Source: Peterkaempfera bronchialis
GTDB taxonomy: Bacteria > Actinomycetota > Actinomycetes > Streptomycetales > Streptomycetaceae
Direction: 5' to 3'
Assembly (NCBI RefSeq): GCF_003258605.2
Contig: NZ_CP031264.1
Coordinates: 3,534,001 to 3,598,000, forward strand
DNA: 64,000 nucleotides
Below are positions 22,473 to 32,851 of the stretch, piece after piece (position 1 is the stretch's first letter; every line of letters begins with the position of its first letter). The notes under the pieces were generated by a model that was not told the origin of the DNA, searched no databases, and saw only the letters and a list, made by a program, of their open reading frames with translations. The translations under genes and the position numbers were made by a program.

Positions 22473-22853
22473 ATGGCCCAGCAGATCACGGCCCAGCAGG
22501 TCACGGCAGAGCAGGATGTGGTGCGGCACGAGGGGGAGGTCCGTACGGTGACGGACGCGGACTTCGCCGCCGAGGTGCTGGCGGCCGAGCGGCCGGTGCT
22601 GGTGGAGTTCACCGCCGCCTGGTGCGGGCCGTGCCGGATGCTGGCGCCGGTGCTGGCCGAGATCGCCCGCGAGGAGGCGGGTCGGCTGCGGGTGGCGGTA
22701 CTGGATGTGGACGCCAACCCGGAGACCACGGCGACATACGGGGTGCTGTCGATGCCCACGCTGATGGTGTTCCGTGGCGGTGAGCCGGTGCGGTCGCTGG
22801 TGGGGGCCAGGCCCAAGCGGCGGCTGCTCCAGGAGATCGCCGATGTGGTCTGA
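22473..22853 (+). CDS. Thioredoxin
   Basis: Thioredoxin of 126 aa with the active site WCGPC (Cys51 and Cys54) and the cis-proline segment SMPTLMVF. The first ~22 residues (MAQQITAQQVTAEQDVVRH) extend the normal 105-aa fold. AGGGGAG lies five bases before the ATG. It reduces protein disulfides in the cytosol using thioredoxin reductase. Placement after a MerR gene suggests a stress-induced paralogue rather than the housekeeping trxA. Confidence 0.92.
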   Translation: MAQQITAQQVTAEQDVVRHEGEVRTVTDADFAAEVLAAERPVLVEFTAAWCGPCRMLAPVLAEIAREEAGRLRVAVLDVDANPETTATYGVLSMPTLMVFRGGEPVRSLVGARPKRRLLQEIADVV

Positions 22854-23051
22854 GACCGCGCGCCAGGATAGCGCGCGAGCTGCTCGTACGCCGTAATATT
22901 CGCGCTATTTGTCCGATGAGCTTCGCAGGCATGTAAGGCTACGCACGGCTGGAATTCTCCCCGGTTCTCTTCCGGGTGCTTTCCGAATTCAGCCGATCAG
23001 AAGTGATCAGATTCGAAGAATTGTTTCTGCATTTCGGAGTCGAGGCCGACC
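22854..23051. other. AT-richer promoter region upstream of the globin gene
   Basis: The 198-base gap opens with a 7-bp hairpin (CGCGCGC...GCGCGCG, about 22859-22880), which may end the thioredoxin operon. The rest is clearly richer in A/T than the genes around it. It includes TAATATTCGCGCTATTTG and a direct repeat GATCAGA-AGT-GATCAGA (about 23004-23020), which could bind a regulator of the downstream flavohaemoglobin gene. Confidence 0.45.
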
Positions 23052-24674
23052 ATGGAAGCTCTGACGACCGAGCCCGACCAGCGGCAGGATGGGGCGAGGC
23101 ACCGGGGGACCGCTGCCCCGGTGCTGGTGCGTGCCGGGGTGGGATCCACCGCGCCCGCAGCGGTACCGGGGATGAGCGCGCCCCCGGCCAGGGAATCGGT
23201 GACCGTCGTCGAGGTGCTGCCGACCCTGGCCGCGCCGCCCGCCCCGCCGGTGCCCTCGCCCCCGCCGCCCGCGCCCATCGCCCTACCAGCCGTCCCACCT
23301 GCGGAGGCGGCGTCGGCACCGGCTCTCGCCGCGCCCGTCCTGGTCTACCCCAGGCGGCCCGACCGCCCGCCCATCGAGCCGATGATCACCCACGCCCCCC
23401 ACCTCAACTGGGCCGGTCCCGGCGATCACTGGAGCCGCGCCTGGGGCACCCCGGGCCTGGCCGCCACCGAGTCCGCCACGGCCCTGATGCCCGCACTCCG
23501 TACCGCGTCCGTCCCCATGCAGAGCCCCGGCGGCTTCCTCGCCGACCCCCCCACCCCCCGCGACCTGGACCTGGTCCGCTCCTCCCTCGCCACCCTCGAA
23601 CCCGTCGCCGAGCGCGCCACCGCCCACTTCTACGCGCTGCTCTTCCTCCACCACCCCGAGCTGCGGTCGCTCTTCCCCGCCGCCATGGACGTGCAGCGCG
23701 ACCGTCTCTTCCGCGCCCTGCTCGCCGCCGCCCGCCGGGCCGACGACCCGGCGGCGCTCACCCGGCAGCTGCACCCCCTCGGCCGCAGCCACCGCCGGTA
23801 CGGGGTCGCCGCCGCGCACTACCCCCCGTTCGGCGAATGCCTGCTGGCCGCGCTCTCCCGGTACTGCGGACACCGCTGGGACGCCGAGACCGAGACCGCC
23901 TGGCGGCGGGTCTACGGCCTGATCTCCCGCACCATGGCCGAGGGCGCCGAGGAGGTCGCGGCCACCCCCTCCTGGTGGCATGGCGAGATCGTCGGCCATG
24001 AGCAGCGCACCCGCGAGATCGCCGTGGTCACCGTCCGTCCCGACCAGCCCTACCCCTACCTCGCCGGCCAGTACACCGCCGTGGAGACGCCCTGGTGGCC
24101 CCGGGTGTGGCGGCACTACTCCCTCGCCTGCGCACCCCGCTCCGACGGGCTGCTCACCTTCCATGTCAAGGCCGTCCCGGCCGGCTGGGTCAGCAACGCC
24201 CTGGTGCGCCGGGCCCGCCCCGGCGATGTGCTGCGGCTCGGCCCGCCCGAGGGCTCCATGGTGGTCGACCACCAGAGCGACGGCAGCCTGCTCTGCCTGG
24301 GCGGCGGCACCGGAATCGCCCCGATCCGGGCCCTGGTGGAGGAGGTCGCCGAACGCGGCGCCGGGGACCGCGAGGTCAAGGTCTTCTACGGGGCACGCCG
24401 CAACGAGGAGCTGTACGAGCTCCAGGCCATGCTCCGCCTCTCCCAGCGGCACCCGTGGCTCTCCGTGCACCCGGTGATCTCCGACCAGCGGACCCTGGGC
24501 CTGGCCGGGACGCTCCCCGACGTGGTGCAGCGCTACGGCCCCTGGGACGGGCACCACGCCTACCTCAGCGGTCCGCCGGCCATGGTGCGGCGCAGCGTGG
24601 ACGCGCTGCTGCGGTCCGGCGTGCCCGGCGAGCACATCCGCCATGACCTGGGCGGGAGCCTCGCCGCAGGCTGA
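23052..24674 (+). CDS. Flavohaemoglobin-like protein with long N-terminal extension
   Basis: Protein of 540 aa; classical flavohaemoglobins have about 400. Residues 1 to about 175 are Pro/Ala-rich with no domain. A globin domain follows (about 180-300; LHPLGRSHRRYGVAAAHYPP holds the likely proximal His). A ferredoxin-reductase-like module comes next, with RHYSLACAP (FAD) and LGGGTGIAPIRAL (NAD(P)H). Such proteins convert NO to nitrate with O2. The fold order is certain; NO dioxygenase activity is inferred. GGAG and GAGG lie upstream of ATG 23052. It ends close to a convergent NUDIX gene. Confidence 0.85.
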   Translation: MEALTTEPDQRQDGARHRGTAAPVLVRAGVGSTAPAAVPGMSAPPARESVTVVEVLPTLAAPPAPPVPSPPPPAPIALPAVPPAEAASAPALAAPVLVYPRRPDRPPIEPMITHAPHLNWAGPGDHWSRAWGTPGLAATESATALMPALRTASVPMQSPGGFLADPPTPRDLDLVRSSLATLEPVAERATAHFYALLFLHHPELRSLFPAAMDVQRDRLFRALLAAARRADDPAALTRQLHPLGRSHRRYGVAAAHYPPFGECLLAALSRYCGHRWDAETETAWRRVYGLISRTMAEGAEEVAATPSWWHGEIVGHEQRTREIAVVTVRPDQPYPYLAGQYTAVETPWWPRVWRHYSLACAPRSDGLLTFHVKAVPAGWVSNALVRRARPGDVLRLGPPEGSMVVDHQSDGSLLCLGGGTGIAPIRALVEEVAERGAGDREVKVFYGARRNEELYELQAMLRLSQRHPWLSVHPVISDQRTLGLAGTLPDVVQRYGPWDGHHAYLSGPPAMVRRSVDALLRSGVPGEHIRHDLGGSLAAG

Positions 24675-24701
24675 GACTCCCTGCCCAGGCCCCCGTCCCA
24701 G

Positions 24702-24761
24702 GGCCAGGCCAGGTCAGATCAGGTCAGGCCAGGCCAGGCCAGATCAGGTCAGGTCAGGCCA
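24702..24761. repeat. Twelve tandem GGYCA-type pentamers
   Basis: Sixty bases made of twelve pentamers: GGCCA, GGTCA or GATCA. The GATCA units recur at positions 4 and 9. The array lies between convergent genes and its last units include the NUDIX stop codon (24754-24756). Confidence 0.9.
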
Positions 24762-25281
24762 GGTCGGAGGCGAGCAGCGCCCGTACGCCCTCGATATTGG
24801 CCGCCAGATAGGCCCGCAGCGAGGGCGGCACCACATTGACCGAGGTGACGCCCTCCCGGGTGAAGGGCAGCCGGACGATCTCATACTCACCGGCCGGCTG
24901 CTCCACCTCCGGGCCATGCCGCCGCGCCGGGTCCATGGAGTCCAGCCGGCAGACGAAGAAGTGCTGCACCTTGACGCCGTGCGGATGGGCGAGGGTGCCG
25001 TCGTCATGGTGGTGGTGCGCCACCGTGTCCACGAAGGCGGGCACCACATCGGCCACCTTGCCGCCGATCTCCTCGTCGACCTCCCGGCGCAGCGCGTCCA
25101 CCACGCTGGCGTCGTCGGGCTCCACACCCCCGCCCGGGGTGACCCAGTACGGGGTGCACCCCGGGCGGGTGCGCTTGATGAGGACGATCGAGGCGGGACC
25201 GTGCGGCTCCGCCGGGTCGAGGTCGAGCAGGATGGCGCGGGCGGTGCGCTTCACCACAGGGCGGTGGGCTGCGGAGCCCAT
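24754..25281 (-). CDS. NUDIX hydrolase
   Basis: Protein of 175 aa with a NUDIX box starting GGGVEPDDASVVDALRREVD and continuing EEIGG. It conforms to Gx5Ex7REUxEExGU except that the first Glu is Asp. It hydrolyses nucleoside diphosphates linked to another group; the substrate is unknown. ATG 25281 is chosen since GGAGG lies five bases upstream; GTG 25287 is too close to that site. A histidine cluster (VAHHHHDDGT) sits in the variable loop. Confidence 0.9.
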   Translation of the reverse strand: MGSAAHRPVVKRTARAILLDLDPAEPHGPASIVLIKRTRPGCTPYWVTPGGGVEPDDASVVDALRREVDEEIGGKVADVVPAFVDTVAHHHHDDGTLAHPHGVKVQHFFVCRLDSMDPARRHGPEVEQPAGEYEIVRLPFTREGVTSVNVVPPSLRAYLAANIEGVRALLASDLA

Positions 25282-25441
25282 GGTCACCTCCGGGCGGCCC
25301 CGGCAGTGCGGGGCGGGTCGAGCACGATCGGGTCCGGCATACGGTGCGGACGTATGGTGCGGACCGGGCAGCCGGGGCGGCTGTTCCGGGGATTCTGCCG
25401 CGCACCGGAGGCGGCGAAACCCTTACGGCTGCCCGTACCGC

Positions 25442-25816
25442 TCAGTCGTCGTCGAGGGCGAGGCTGAGCCCCCAGGACACAATGCTGATGATCAGCGCGC
25501 CCAGCAGCGCGGCCCAGAACCCCTGCACATGGAAGTCCAGCTCCAACTGGTCGGAGGTCCACGAGGTCAGCCAGAGCATCAGGGCGTTGATCACAAAGGT
25601 GAACAGCCCCAGGGTGAGGATGAACAGCGGCAGCGACAGCAGCTTCACCAGCGGCTTGATCAGCCAGTTGACCACTCCGAAGACCAGGGCGACCAGCACC
25701 ACGGTGAGGATCTTGTGCCTGGTCGAGTCGCCGGACAGGGTGATCCCGTCGACGATCCAGGCGGCGACCCAGATGGCCGCGGCGTTGATCAGTGTCTTGA
25801 CGACGAAACTCTTCAT
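25442..25816 (-). CDS. Phage-holin-family (PF04020-type) 4-TM membrane protein
   Basis: Small membrane protein of 124 aa with four hydrophobic helices and the hairpin typical of this family (FGVVNWLIKPLVKLLSLPLF). Despite the name, most chromosomal members have no link to phage lysis and no known function. The ATG at 25816 has no clear ribosome binding site, so it may be leaderless. It ends with acidic LALDDD. It stands between the NUDIX gene and a divergent cupin gene. Confidence 0.8.
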   Translation of the reverse strand: MKSFVVKTLINAAAIWVAAWIVDGITLSGDSTRHKILTVVLVALVFGVVNWLIKPLVKLLSLPLFILTLGLFTFVINALMLWLTSWTSDQLELDFHVQGFWAALLGALIISIVSWGLSLALDDD

Positions 25817-25919
25817 AGCGGCGATGGTCGCAGGAGCGGTCCCGCTCCGGAAGCTCCCGGTCCCCCCTCTGGTGTTGAATGCCCAGCGAGCCGACCGGCG
25901 GCGAGAGGAGCCACACCCC

Positions 25920-26237
25920 ATGAAGATCTTCCGGCTGGACGACCTGGACGCGGAGCGGGCCGCCAACGAGGGCGCCTATCTGCGCTTCCTCAAGGAGCGC
26001 CATATGTCGGCCGGCCTCTATGCGCTCTCCCCGGGCGACACCGACACCCAGCAGCCGCACGCCCAGGACGAGATCTACTTCGTGGTCAGCGGACGCGCCT
26101 ACCTCACCGTCGGCGACGAGACCGCCACCGTCGCCCGGGGCTGCGTCGTCCATGTCCCTGCCGGGGTGCCGCACCGCTTCCACCACATCACCGAGGAGTT
26201 GCGGGTGCTGGTGGTCTTCTCCCCGCCCGAGGGCTGA
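25920..26237 (+). CDS. Cupin-domain protein
   Basis: Single-domain cupin of 105 aa. The two cupin motifs are recognisable: PHAQDEIYFVVSGRAYLTVG and, for motif 2, HVPAGVPHRFHHI. The metal-binding His/Glu set is largely present. Enzyme or sensor function cannot be assigned. GAGAGGAG lies nine bases before the ATG. It is followed by tenA, which has its own promoter-like TAGGGT at 26273. Confidence 0.86.
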   Translation: MKIFRLDDLDAERAANEGAYLRFLKERHMSAGLYALSPGDTDTQQPHAQDEIYFVVSGRAYLTVGDETATVARGCVVHVPAGVPHRFHHITEELRVLVVFSPPEG

Positions 26238-26312
26238 GCCGGGCCACCCGAGGGCCGAGCCGGACGCCCGGGTAGGGTCGGCACCTACGTCACCAGGGAG
26301 GATGGCCCCGAC

Positions 26313-26996
26313 ATGGCAGCCGAGCAGCAGTCCCCACCGTTCACCCGGCAGCTCTGGGCGGCCGCCGAGCCGGTGTACGAGGCCATCCTCGGGCACCCCT
26401 TCATCGGCGGCCTCACCGATGGGACGCTGCCCCGCCAGGCGTTCCGCCACTTTGTGGTGCAGGACTCCCACTACCTGCGCGACTACGCCCGGGCGCTGGC
26501 CGTCTGCGCCGCCAAGGCCCCCACCGAGCAGGACGTCCGGGCCTTCGCCGACGACGCGGTCGGCGCCATCGCCGCCGAGCAGGAGATGCACGGGGAGTTC
26601 ATGGCGGCCCTCGGCTCCGACGCCGATCAGGCCGCCGCCGAACCCGTGCTGCCCACCACCCGCGCCTACACCAGCTATCTGCTGGCCACCGTCTACGGCG
26701 GCTCCTTCGCCGAGGCCCTGGCCGCAGTGCTGCCCTGCTACTGGATCTACGCCCGGGTCGGCGAGCGGCTGCTCGCCTCCTCCTCCCCCGACCCGCTGTA
26801 CGCCCGCTGGATCGCCACCTACGGCGACGAGGCGTTCCAGACGGTGGTGCGGCGGGTGCTCGACCTCACCGACCGGATCGGCGAGGAGCTCTCGGAAGCA
26901 GAGCGGCGGCGTGCGACCGAGCACTTCACCACCACCAGCCGCTATGAATGGATGTTCTGGGACGCCGCCTGGCGTGGTGAGACCTGGCCGGTCTGA
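26313..26996 (+). CDS. tenA: TenA-family thiaminase II / aminopyrimidine aminohydrolase
   Basis: Helical enzyme of 227 aa of the TenA/PQQC fold. Motifs include the substrate-pocket segment FVVQDSHYLRDYARAL and the catalytic Cys in AVLPCYWIYARVG, with a C-terminal segment RYEWMFWDAAW. It salvages HMP-type pyrimidines from degraded thiamine. thiC lies 4 kb downstream but is separately controlled. GGGAGG precedes the ATG, and no TPP riboswitch is seen in front of this gene. Confidence 0.9.
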   Translation: MAAEQQSPPFTRQLWAAAEPVYEAILGHPFIGGLTDGTLPRQAFRHFVVQDSHYLRDYARALAVCAAKAPTEQDVRAFADDAVGAIAAEQEMHGEFMAALGSDADQAAAEPVLPTTRAYTSYLLATVYGGSFAEALAAVLPCYWIYARVGERLLASSSPDPLYARWIATYGDEAFQTVVRRVLDLTDRIGEELSEAERRRATEHFTTTSRYEWMFWDAAWRGETWPV

Positions 26997-27152
26997 GGGC
27001 CTGCCCGGACGGCCGGGTCAGGGGAATGTCCGGGTCTTCTCCGGGCCGACGGCCCTCGTTTCCCCTTCGGACCGCCCGTACGATCGAAGAAGTCCACAGC
27101 GGACGGGACACGGCGTCGCGAGAGCCGGTCCGAGGGGAGAGAAGGAACGGAC

Positions 27153-27353
27153 ATGGCTGAGTTCTGGAAGTCGCTGCCCTCCTGGGTGCGCAACATCGTG
27201 GTCCCGATCGTGGTGCTGGTCGTGGCGTGGAATGTGCTGTGGGCCGTCCTCGGCCTGGTCGGCGCCGTCATCGCCTTCGCCTTCAAGGCGCTGATCGTCG
27301 TCGGTATCGCCGCCGCCGTGGTGATCCTGGTCAAGAAGGCCGCCAAGAGTTAG
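27153..27353 (+). CDS. DUF5326-family small membrane protein
   Basis: Protein of 66 aa. A short amphipathic N terminus (MAEFWKSLPSWVRNI) is followed by two close hydrophobic segments and a basic end (VKKAAKS). The family is characteristic of Streptomycetaceae and has no known function. GAGAAGG lies upstream of the ATG, and a strong terminator follows within 20 bases. Confidence 0.85.
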   Translation: MAEFWKSLPSWVRNIVVPIVVLVVAWNVLWAVLGLVGAVIAFAFKALIVVGIAAAVVILVKKAAKS

Positions 27354-27369
27354 CGGCCCCCCGACGCCG

Positions 27370-27406
27370 GGCGTGCCCGCACACCGCGACGGTGTGCGGG
27401 CACGCC
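27370..27406. terminator. Bidirectional terminator
   Basis: A perfect 16-bp stem, GGCGTGCCCGCACACC (27370-27385) with its complement at 27391-27406, encloses GCGAC. It lies between the convergent DUF5326 and flotillin genes. Confidence 0.92.
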
Positions 27407-27426
27407 GATGTCCGGACACCACCCGG

Positions 27427-28932
27427 TCAGCCCCGCCCGGCGCCGTCCCCGGGCTGGGCCCCGCCTTCCGCGTCGCCGTCGGCCTCGACCAGGATCGGGA
27501 CCGACTCGGGCACCGCACGGTCCGCCACGCCCTGCGGCGCAGCCGCCCCGTTCACGGTGGAGAGCAGCTGCCGGGCCAGCCCCAGCCCCGTACCGCCCAT
27601 GGTGAGCGCCTTCGCGAACAGCTCCGACACCCCGTCCGCGCCGTTCAGCACCACCATGTGGTCCACACCGCCGAACGCCTCGGCGGCGGCCGTCACGATG
27701 TCCGGCCAGTTCTCCGCCAACTGCTGCGCCACCACCGCCTCGGGGTTCTCCGCCAGCGCCGCCGCCCGCGCCTTGATCGCCTCCGCCTCGGCCAGGCCCT
27801 TGGCCTTCGACGCCTCCGCCTCGGCCAGACCGCGTGCCCGGGAGGCCGCCGCCTCCGCCTCACCCGTCGCCCGGGTCGCCTCCGCCGCCGCCAGCCCGCG
27901 TGCCCGGGTGGCCTCCGCCTCCGCTGCCGCCGCCGTCTTCACCCGGGTCGCCTCGGCGACCGCCGCCAGCTCGGTCTCCTGCGCCTGCGCCTGCGCCGAG
28001 GAGATCCGCGCATCGCGCTCCGCCTCGGCCAGGGTGCGGGTCTGGTACGCCTGCGCGTCGGCCGGCTTGCGTACATCCGCCTGGAGCTGCTGCTCCCGGC
28101 GCTGCGCCTCCAGCTCCGCCACCCGGGTCTCCTGGACCACGACCTCCTGCCGCGCCGCCGCGTCCGCCAGCGGCCCCGCCTGGTGGGCCAGGGCCGCCGC
28201 CTTGTCCATCTCCGCCTGGTACCCGGCCTGCTGGATCTGGCTGTTGCGGGTGGCCTCCGCCTTGCGCGCCGCCGCCTCCTGCTCGGCCTCGGTCGCCAGC
28301 CGGTCGGCGGCGGCCTGCGCGATGCGCGCATCCCGCTGCACCGCTGCGGCATGCGGCGCGGCGAGGTTCTTGATGTACCCGGTCGGGTCCAGGATCTCCT
28401 GGATCTGAAGCGAGTCGATGATCAGGCCGAGCTTCTCCATCTCCACACCGGACGCCGCCCGGGTCTCCCCGGTCAGCCGCTCCCGGTCGCGGATCATGTC
28501 CTCGACCGTCAGCCCGCCCACGATCGACCGCAGATGGCCCGCGAAGACGTTGTGCACCCGGGCGCTCATCTGCTTCTGCTGGTCAAGGAAGCGGCGGGCG
28601 GCATTGGCGATCGACACCATGTCGTCGCCCACCTTGAAGATGACCACGCCCTTCACCCGCACCGGGATGCCCTGGCCGGTCACGCACTCCACGTCCAGGG
28701 CCGCCTCGTTGAGGTCGAGCGAGAGCTTCCGCACCGCCTGCACGCCGGGCATCACCAGCGTCCCCCGGCCGGTGACGATCCGGAAGCCCAACCCCTCGCC
28801 CAGGCCCTCGTGCTTGGAACCGGAGATCACCAGGGCCTCATTGGGCTCGGCGACCCGCCACATCATCTTGAAGATCAGGAACAGCACCAGCAGAGCGGCC
28901 ACCACCACCGCCGCCACGACGCCGACGACCAT
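27427..28932 (-). CDS. Flotillin-like SPFH/Band 7 protein
   Basis: Protein of 501 aa. One N-terminal membrane segment (about 2-24) is followed by an SPFH domain (about 30-190, VEDMIRDRERLTGETRAA). A long Ala/Glu-rich coiled coil (about 200-400) repeats AEAEA-type heptads, and a flotillin-like C terminus follows (AVVAQQLAENWPDIVTAAAE). Flotillins scaffold ordered membrane domains. ATG 28932 gives the membrane segment at once. The NfeD-like gene upstream on the same strand is the usual partner. Confidence 0.9.
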   Translation of the reverse strand: MVVGVVAAVVVAALLVLFLIFKMMWRVAEPNEALVISGSKHEGLGEGLGFRIVTGRGTLVMPGVQAVRKLSLDLNEAALDVECVTGQGIPVRVKGVVIFKVGDDMVSIANAARRFLDQQKQMSARVHNVFAGHLRSIVGGLTVEDMIRDRERLTGETRAASGVEMEKLGLIIDSLQIQEILDPTGYIKNLAAPHAAAVQRDARIAQAAADRLATEAEQEAAARKAEATRNSQIQQAGYQAEMDKAAALAHQAGPLADAAARQEVVVQETRVAELEAQRREQQLQADVRKPADAQAYQTRTLAEAERDARISSAQAQAQETELAAVAEATRVKTAAAAEAEATRARGLAAAEATRATGEAEAAASRARGLAEAEASKAKGLAEAEAIKARAAALAENPEAVVAQQLAENWPDIVTAAAEAFGGVDHMVVLNGADGVSELFAKALTMGGTGLGLARQLLSTVNGAAAPQGVADRAVPESVPILVEADGDAEGGAQPGDGAGRG

Positions 28933-29079
28933 CGGCGCATCCCCCCTTCGGGCCGCCCGGGGATCCCCGGCTGCACGGTCCGCAGCCACCGGCGGAACAG
29001 AGCGGCGACAGATGAGTCTGCGCCCCTCCCGGCCGCTTGGGAAGACGCGGGCCCGAAAGTCGGACGATACGTCAGCCGG

Positions 29080-29280
29080 TCATCCGTAGGCCCGGGCCAC
29101 ATAGACGGTGCGCGGCGGCTGGTACTCCACCACGACCACCGGGGTGCCCACCGCGATCCGCTCCTCGGGGTCGGCCGGAAACGCCAGGAACGCCTCGGCG
29201 CCGCCCCGCACCGCGACCATCACCTCACCGACCAGCCCCGGACCCACCGCACCGGTCACCCGGCCCTGACGTCCCACCAT
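29080..29280 (-). CDS. NfeD-like OB-fold protein
   Basis: Short protein of about 66 aa resembling the soluble C-terminal OB domain of NfeD: MVGRQGRVTGAVGP, then a strand-rich region ending PVVVVEYQPPRTVYVARAYG. There is no membrane segment or protease domain. NfeD and SPFH proteins are encoded together in many bacteria, and this gene precedes the flotillin gene. ATG 29280 was chosen at the domain start; GTG 29289 or 29292 are alternatives near GGAAGGGG. Confidence 0.7.
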   Translation of the reverse strand: MVGRQGRVTGAVGPGLVGEVMVAVRGGAEAFLAFPADPEERIAVGTPVVVVEYQPPRTVYVARAYG

Positions 29281-29349
29281 GCGCGTCACCACCCCTTCCG
29301 ACGAGGGTACGGCCCGCGGCCCGGCCCGCAGCCCTGCCCGCAGCCCGGC

Positions 29350-30765
29350 TCAGCGTCGGCGGTGCCCGACAGGCCCGGTCGGTGTCCCGGTCGGTGTCCC
29401 CGTCGGTGCCCCGTCGGGCGCGGCGGTGGCCGGGGCCGGTACGGCGGCCGGCGTGGGGAGCCCGCCCCTCGCCCGCCGCGACCTGCCCACCGGCCCCACC
29501 CGGTCGCGGGAGGCCACCAGCGCCGCCAGCGCCGTGGTCACCGGGACGGAGGCCACCAGCCCGATCGAGCCCACCAGGGTCCGCACGATCTCCTCGGCGA
29601 CGATCTCGCTGGTCGCCACCGAGCCCACGTCCCGCTGGGAGATGGAGAAGAGCAGCAGCAGCGGCAGCGCCGCGCCCGCGTACGCCATCACCAGGGTGTT
29701 GACCGTGGACGCGATGTGGTCGCGGCCGATCCGTATGCCCGCCCGGTAGAGCTGCCGGGCACCCAGCCCGGGATTGGCCGCCCGCAACTCCCACACCGCC
29801 GAGGTCTGGGTCACCGTCACATCGTCCAGTACACCCAACGAACCGATGATCACACCGGCCAGCAGCACGCCGTCCAGCCGGATCCCCGGATAGAGCGAAT
29901 GCACCAGCGCCGTCTCGTCCGAGGTGTTGCCGGTCAGCTTGGTCAGCCCTATGAAGACCTCCCCCAACACCCCGATCAGCGCCAGCGAGGAGAGGGTGCC
30001 GATCACCGCCACCGAGGTACGGGCCGACAGCCCATGGCAGAGATACAGCGCCACCAGCATGATCGCGCTGCCGCCGACCACCGCCACCAGCAGCGGATTC
30101 TGCCCGTGCAGGACCGCCGGCAGGATGAAGAGCGTCAGGATCGCAAAGCTCACCACCAGCGCCACCAGCGCCGTCAGCCCCCGCAGCCGGCCCACCGCCA
30201 CCACCGCCAGCGCGAACACCGCCGCCAGCGCCGCCATCGGCACCGCCCGGTCGGCGTCGGCGATGGCGTACCGCAGCTCCGGCGGCGCACCCGGCGAGTC
30301 CGTGAGGATCACCTTGTCGCCCGCCGACCAGCGGCCGGTCCCGTCCGGGTTGAGGGTCTGCCGGACCGTCCGCCCCGCCTCCGGCCCGCTGGTCAGCCGC
30401 ACCGAGACCTTGGTGCAGACCGCCGTGCCCGCGTCCCCCTGGCATGGCGCCTGCGCCGTGGCCACCACCGTGCCGTGCACCGTCTTCTGGTCGAACCCGA
30501 TCCCCGACGCGCCCCCGCTGTGCGGCGGCACCCCGCCCGGCCAGAGCACCACCAGCCCGGCCACCACCGCCACCGCGAACGGCACCAGCACCGCCGCGAT
30601 CACCCGCCGCAGCCGCGCCGACGCCGGGGCGGCCGGTCCATGGTGGTGCGCATGGCTGTGGCCGTGTCCGTGTCCGTGGCCGTGGCTGGGGGAGGTGGCG
30701 TGGCTATGGGCGAGGGCGGGGTCGTCGCCGTCGCCGGGCTGCTGCTGGTCGTGTCCTGCTGCCAC
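29350..30765 (-). CDS. YibE/F-family membrane protein with His-rich N terminus
   Basis: Polytopic protein of 471 aa. The first ~45 residues hold a histidine cluster (SHGHGHGHGHSHAHHHG), then a membrane anchor, an extracytosolic domain with two Cys (QAPCQGDAGTAVCTK) and about seven further spans. The family core includes GSLGVLDDVTVTQTSAVWEL. YibE/F proteins are putative transporters of unknown substrate; the His cluster suggests metal binding, which is inference. The GTG start has GGAAGGA seven bases upstream. The C terminus is a Pro/Thr/Gly tail (TGTPTGTPTG). Confidence 0.85.
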   Translation of the reverse strand: MAAGHDQQQPGDGDDPALAHSHATSPSHGHGHGHGHSHAHHHGPAAPASARLRRVIAAVLVPFAVAVVAGLVVLWPGGVPPHSGGASGIGFDQKTVHGTVVATAQAPCQGDAGTAVCTKVSVRLTSGPEAGRTVRQTLNPDGTGRWSAGDKVILTDSPGAPPELRYAIADADRAVPMAALAAVFALAVVAVGRLRGLTALVALVVSFAILTLFILPAVLHGQNPLLVAVVGGSAIMLVALYLCHGLSARTSVAVIGTLSSLALIGVLGEVFIGLTKLTGNTSDETALVHSLYPGIRLDGVLLAGVIIGSLGVLDDVTVTQTSAVWELRAANPGLGARQLYRAGIRIGRDHIASTVNTLVMAYAGAALPLLLLFSISQRDVGSVATSEIVAEEIVRTLVGSIGLVASVPVTTALAALVASRDRVGPVGRSRRARGGLPTPAAVPAPATAAPDGAPTGTPTGTPTGPVGHRRR

Positions 30766-30864
30766 GGGAGAGTCCTTCCGGGGGTGGGGCGAGACAAGGG
30801 AACCATGCCGATGCGTTCTGGCGGTACGCGCCACGGCCCCGTTACGGTTGGACCATCTGATGCA

Positions 30865-32780
<1,916 letters not shown>

Positions 32781-32795
32781 TCCGCAGTGCCTGCG

Positions 32796-32835
32796 ACACG
32801 GGCCTTCCCCCGAGCTGACGGGGGAGGGCGCGTGT
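32796..32835. terminator. Terminator after thiC
   Basis: A stem of 17 nearly perfect pairs (32796-32812 with 32819-32835) encloses a 6-base AGCTGA loop. It lies between thiC and the convergent BRO gene. Confidence 0.85.
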
Positions 32836-32851
32836 GAAGGTCAAGCAGGTC

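Noticed and set aside
22976-23051. Short reading frame MLSEFSRSEVIRFEELFLHF upstream of the globin gene
   Set aside because: It has no ribosome binding site and runs out of frame into the globin gene; the AT-rich DNA fits a promoter better.
24702-24761. CRISPR or iteron-type replication origin
   Set aside because: The pentamers lack spacers and adjacent cas or rep genes; a simple slippage repeat explains them.
25442-25816. Prophage lysis gene (holin)
   Set aside because: The family name is misleading: there is no endolysin or phage gene nearby, and such 4-TM proteins are common chromosomal genes.
26238-26312. Second TPP riboswitch in front of tenA
   Set aside because: The gap is only 75 bases and lacks the CTGAGA and ACCTGA...AATGCC blocks.
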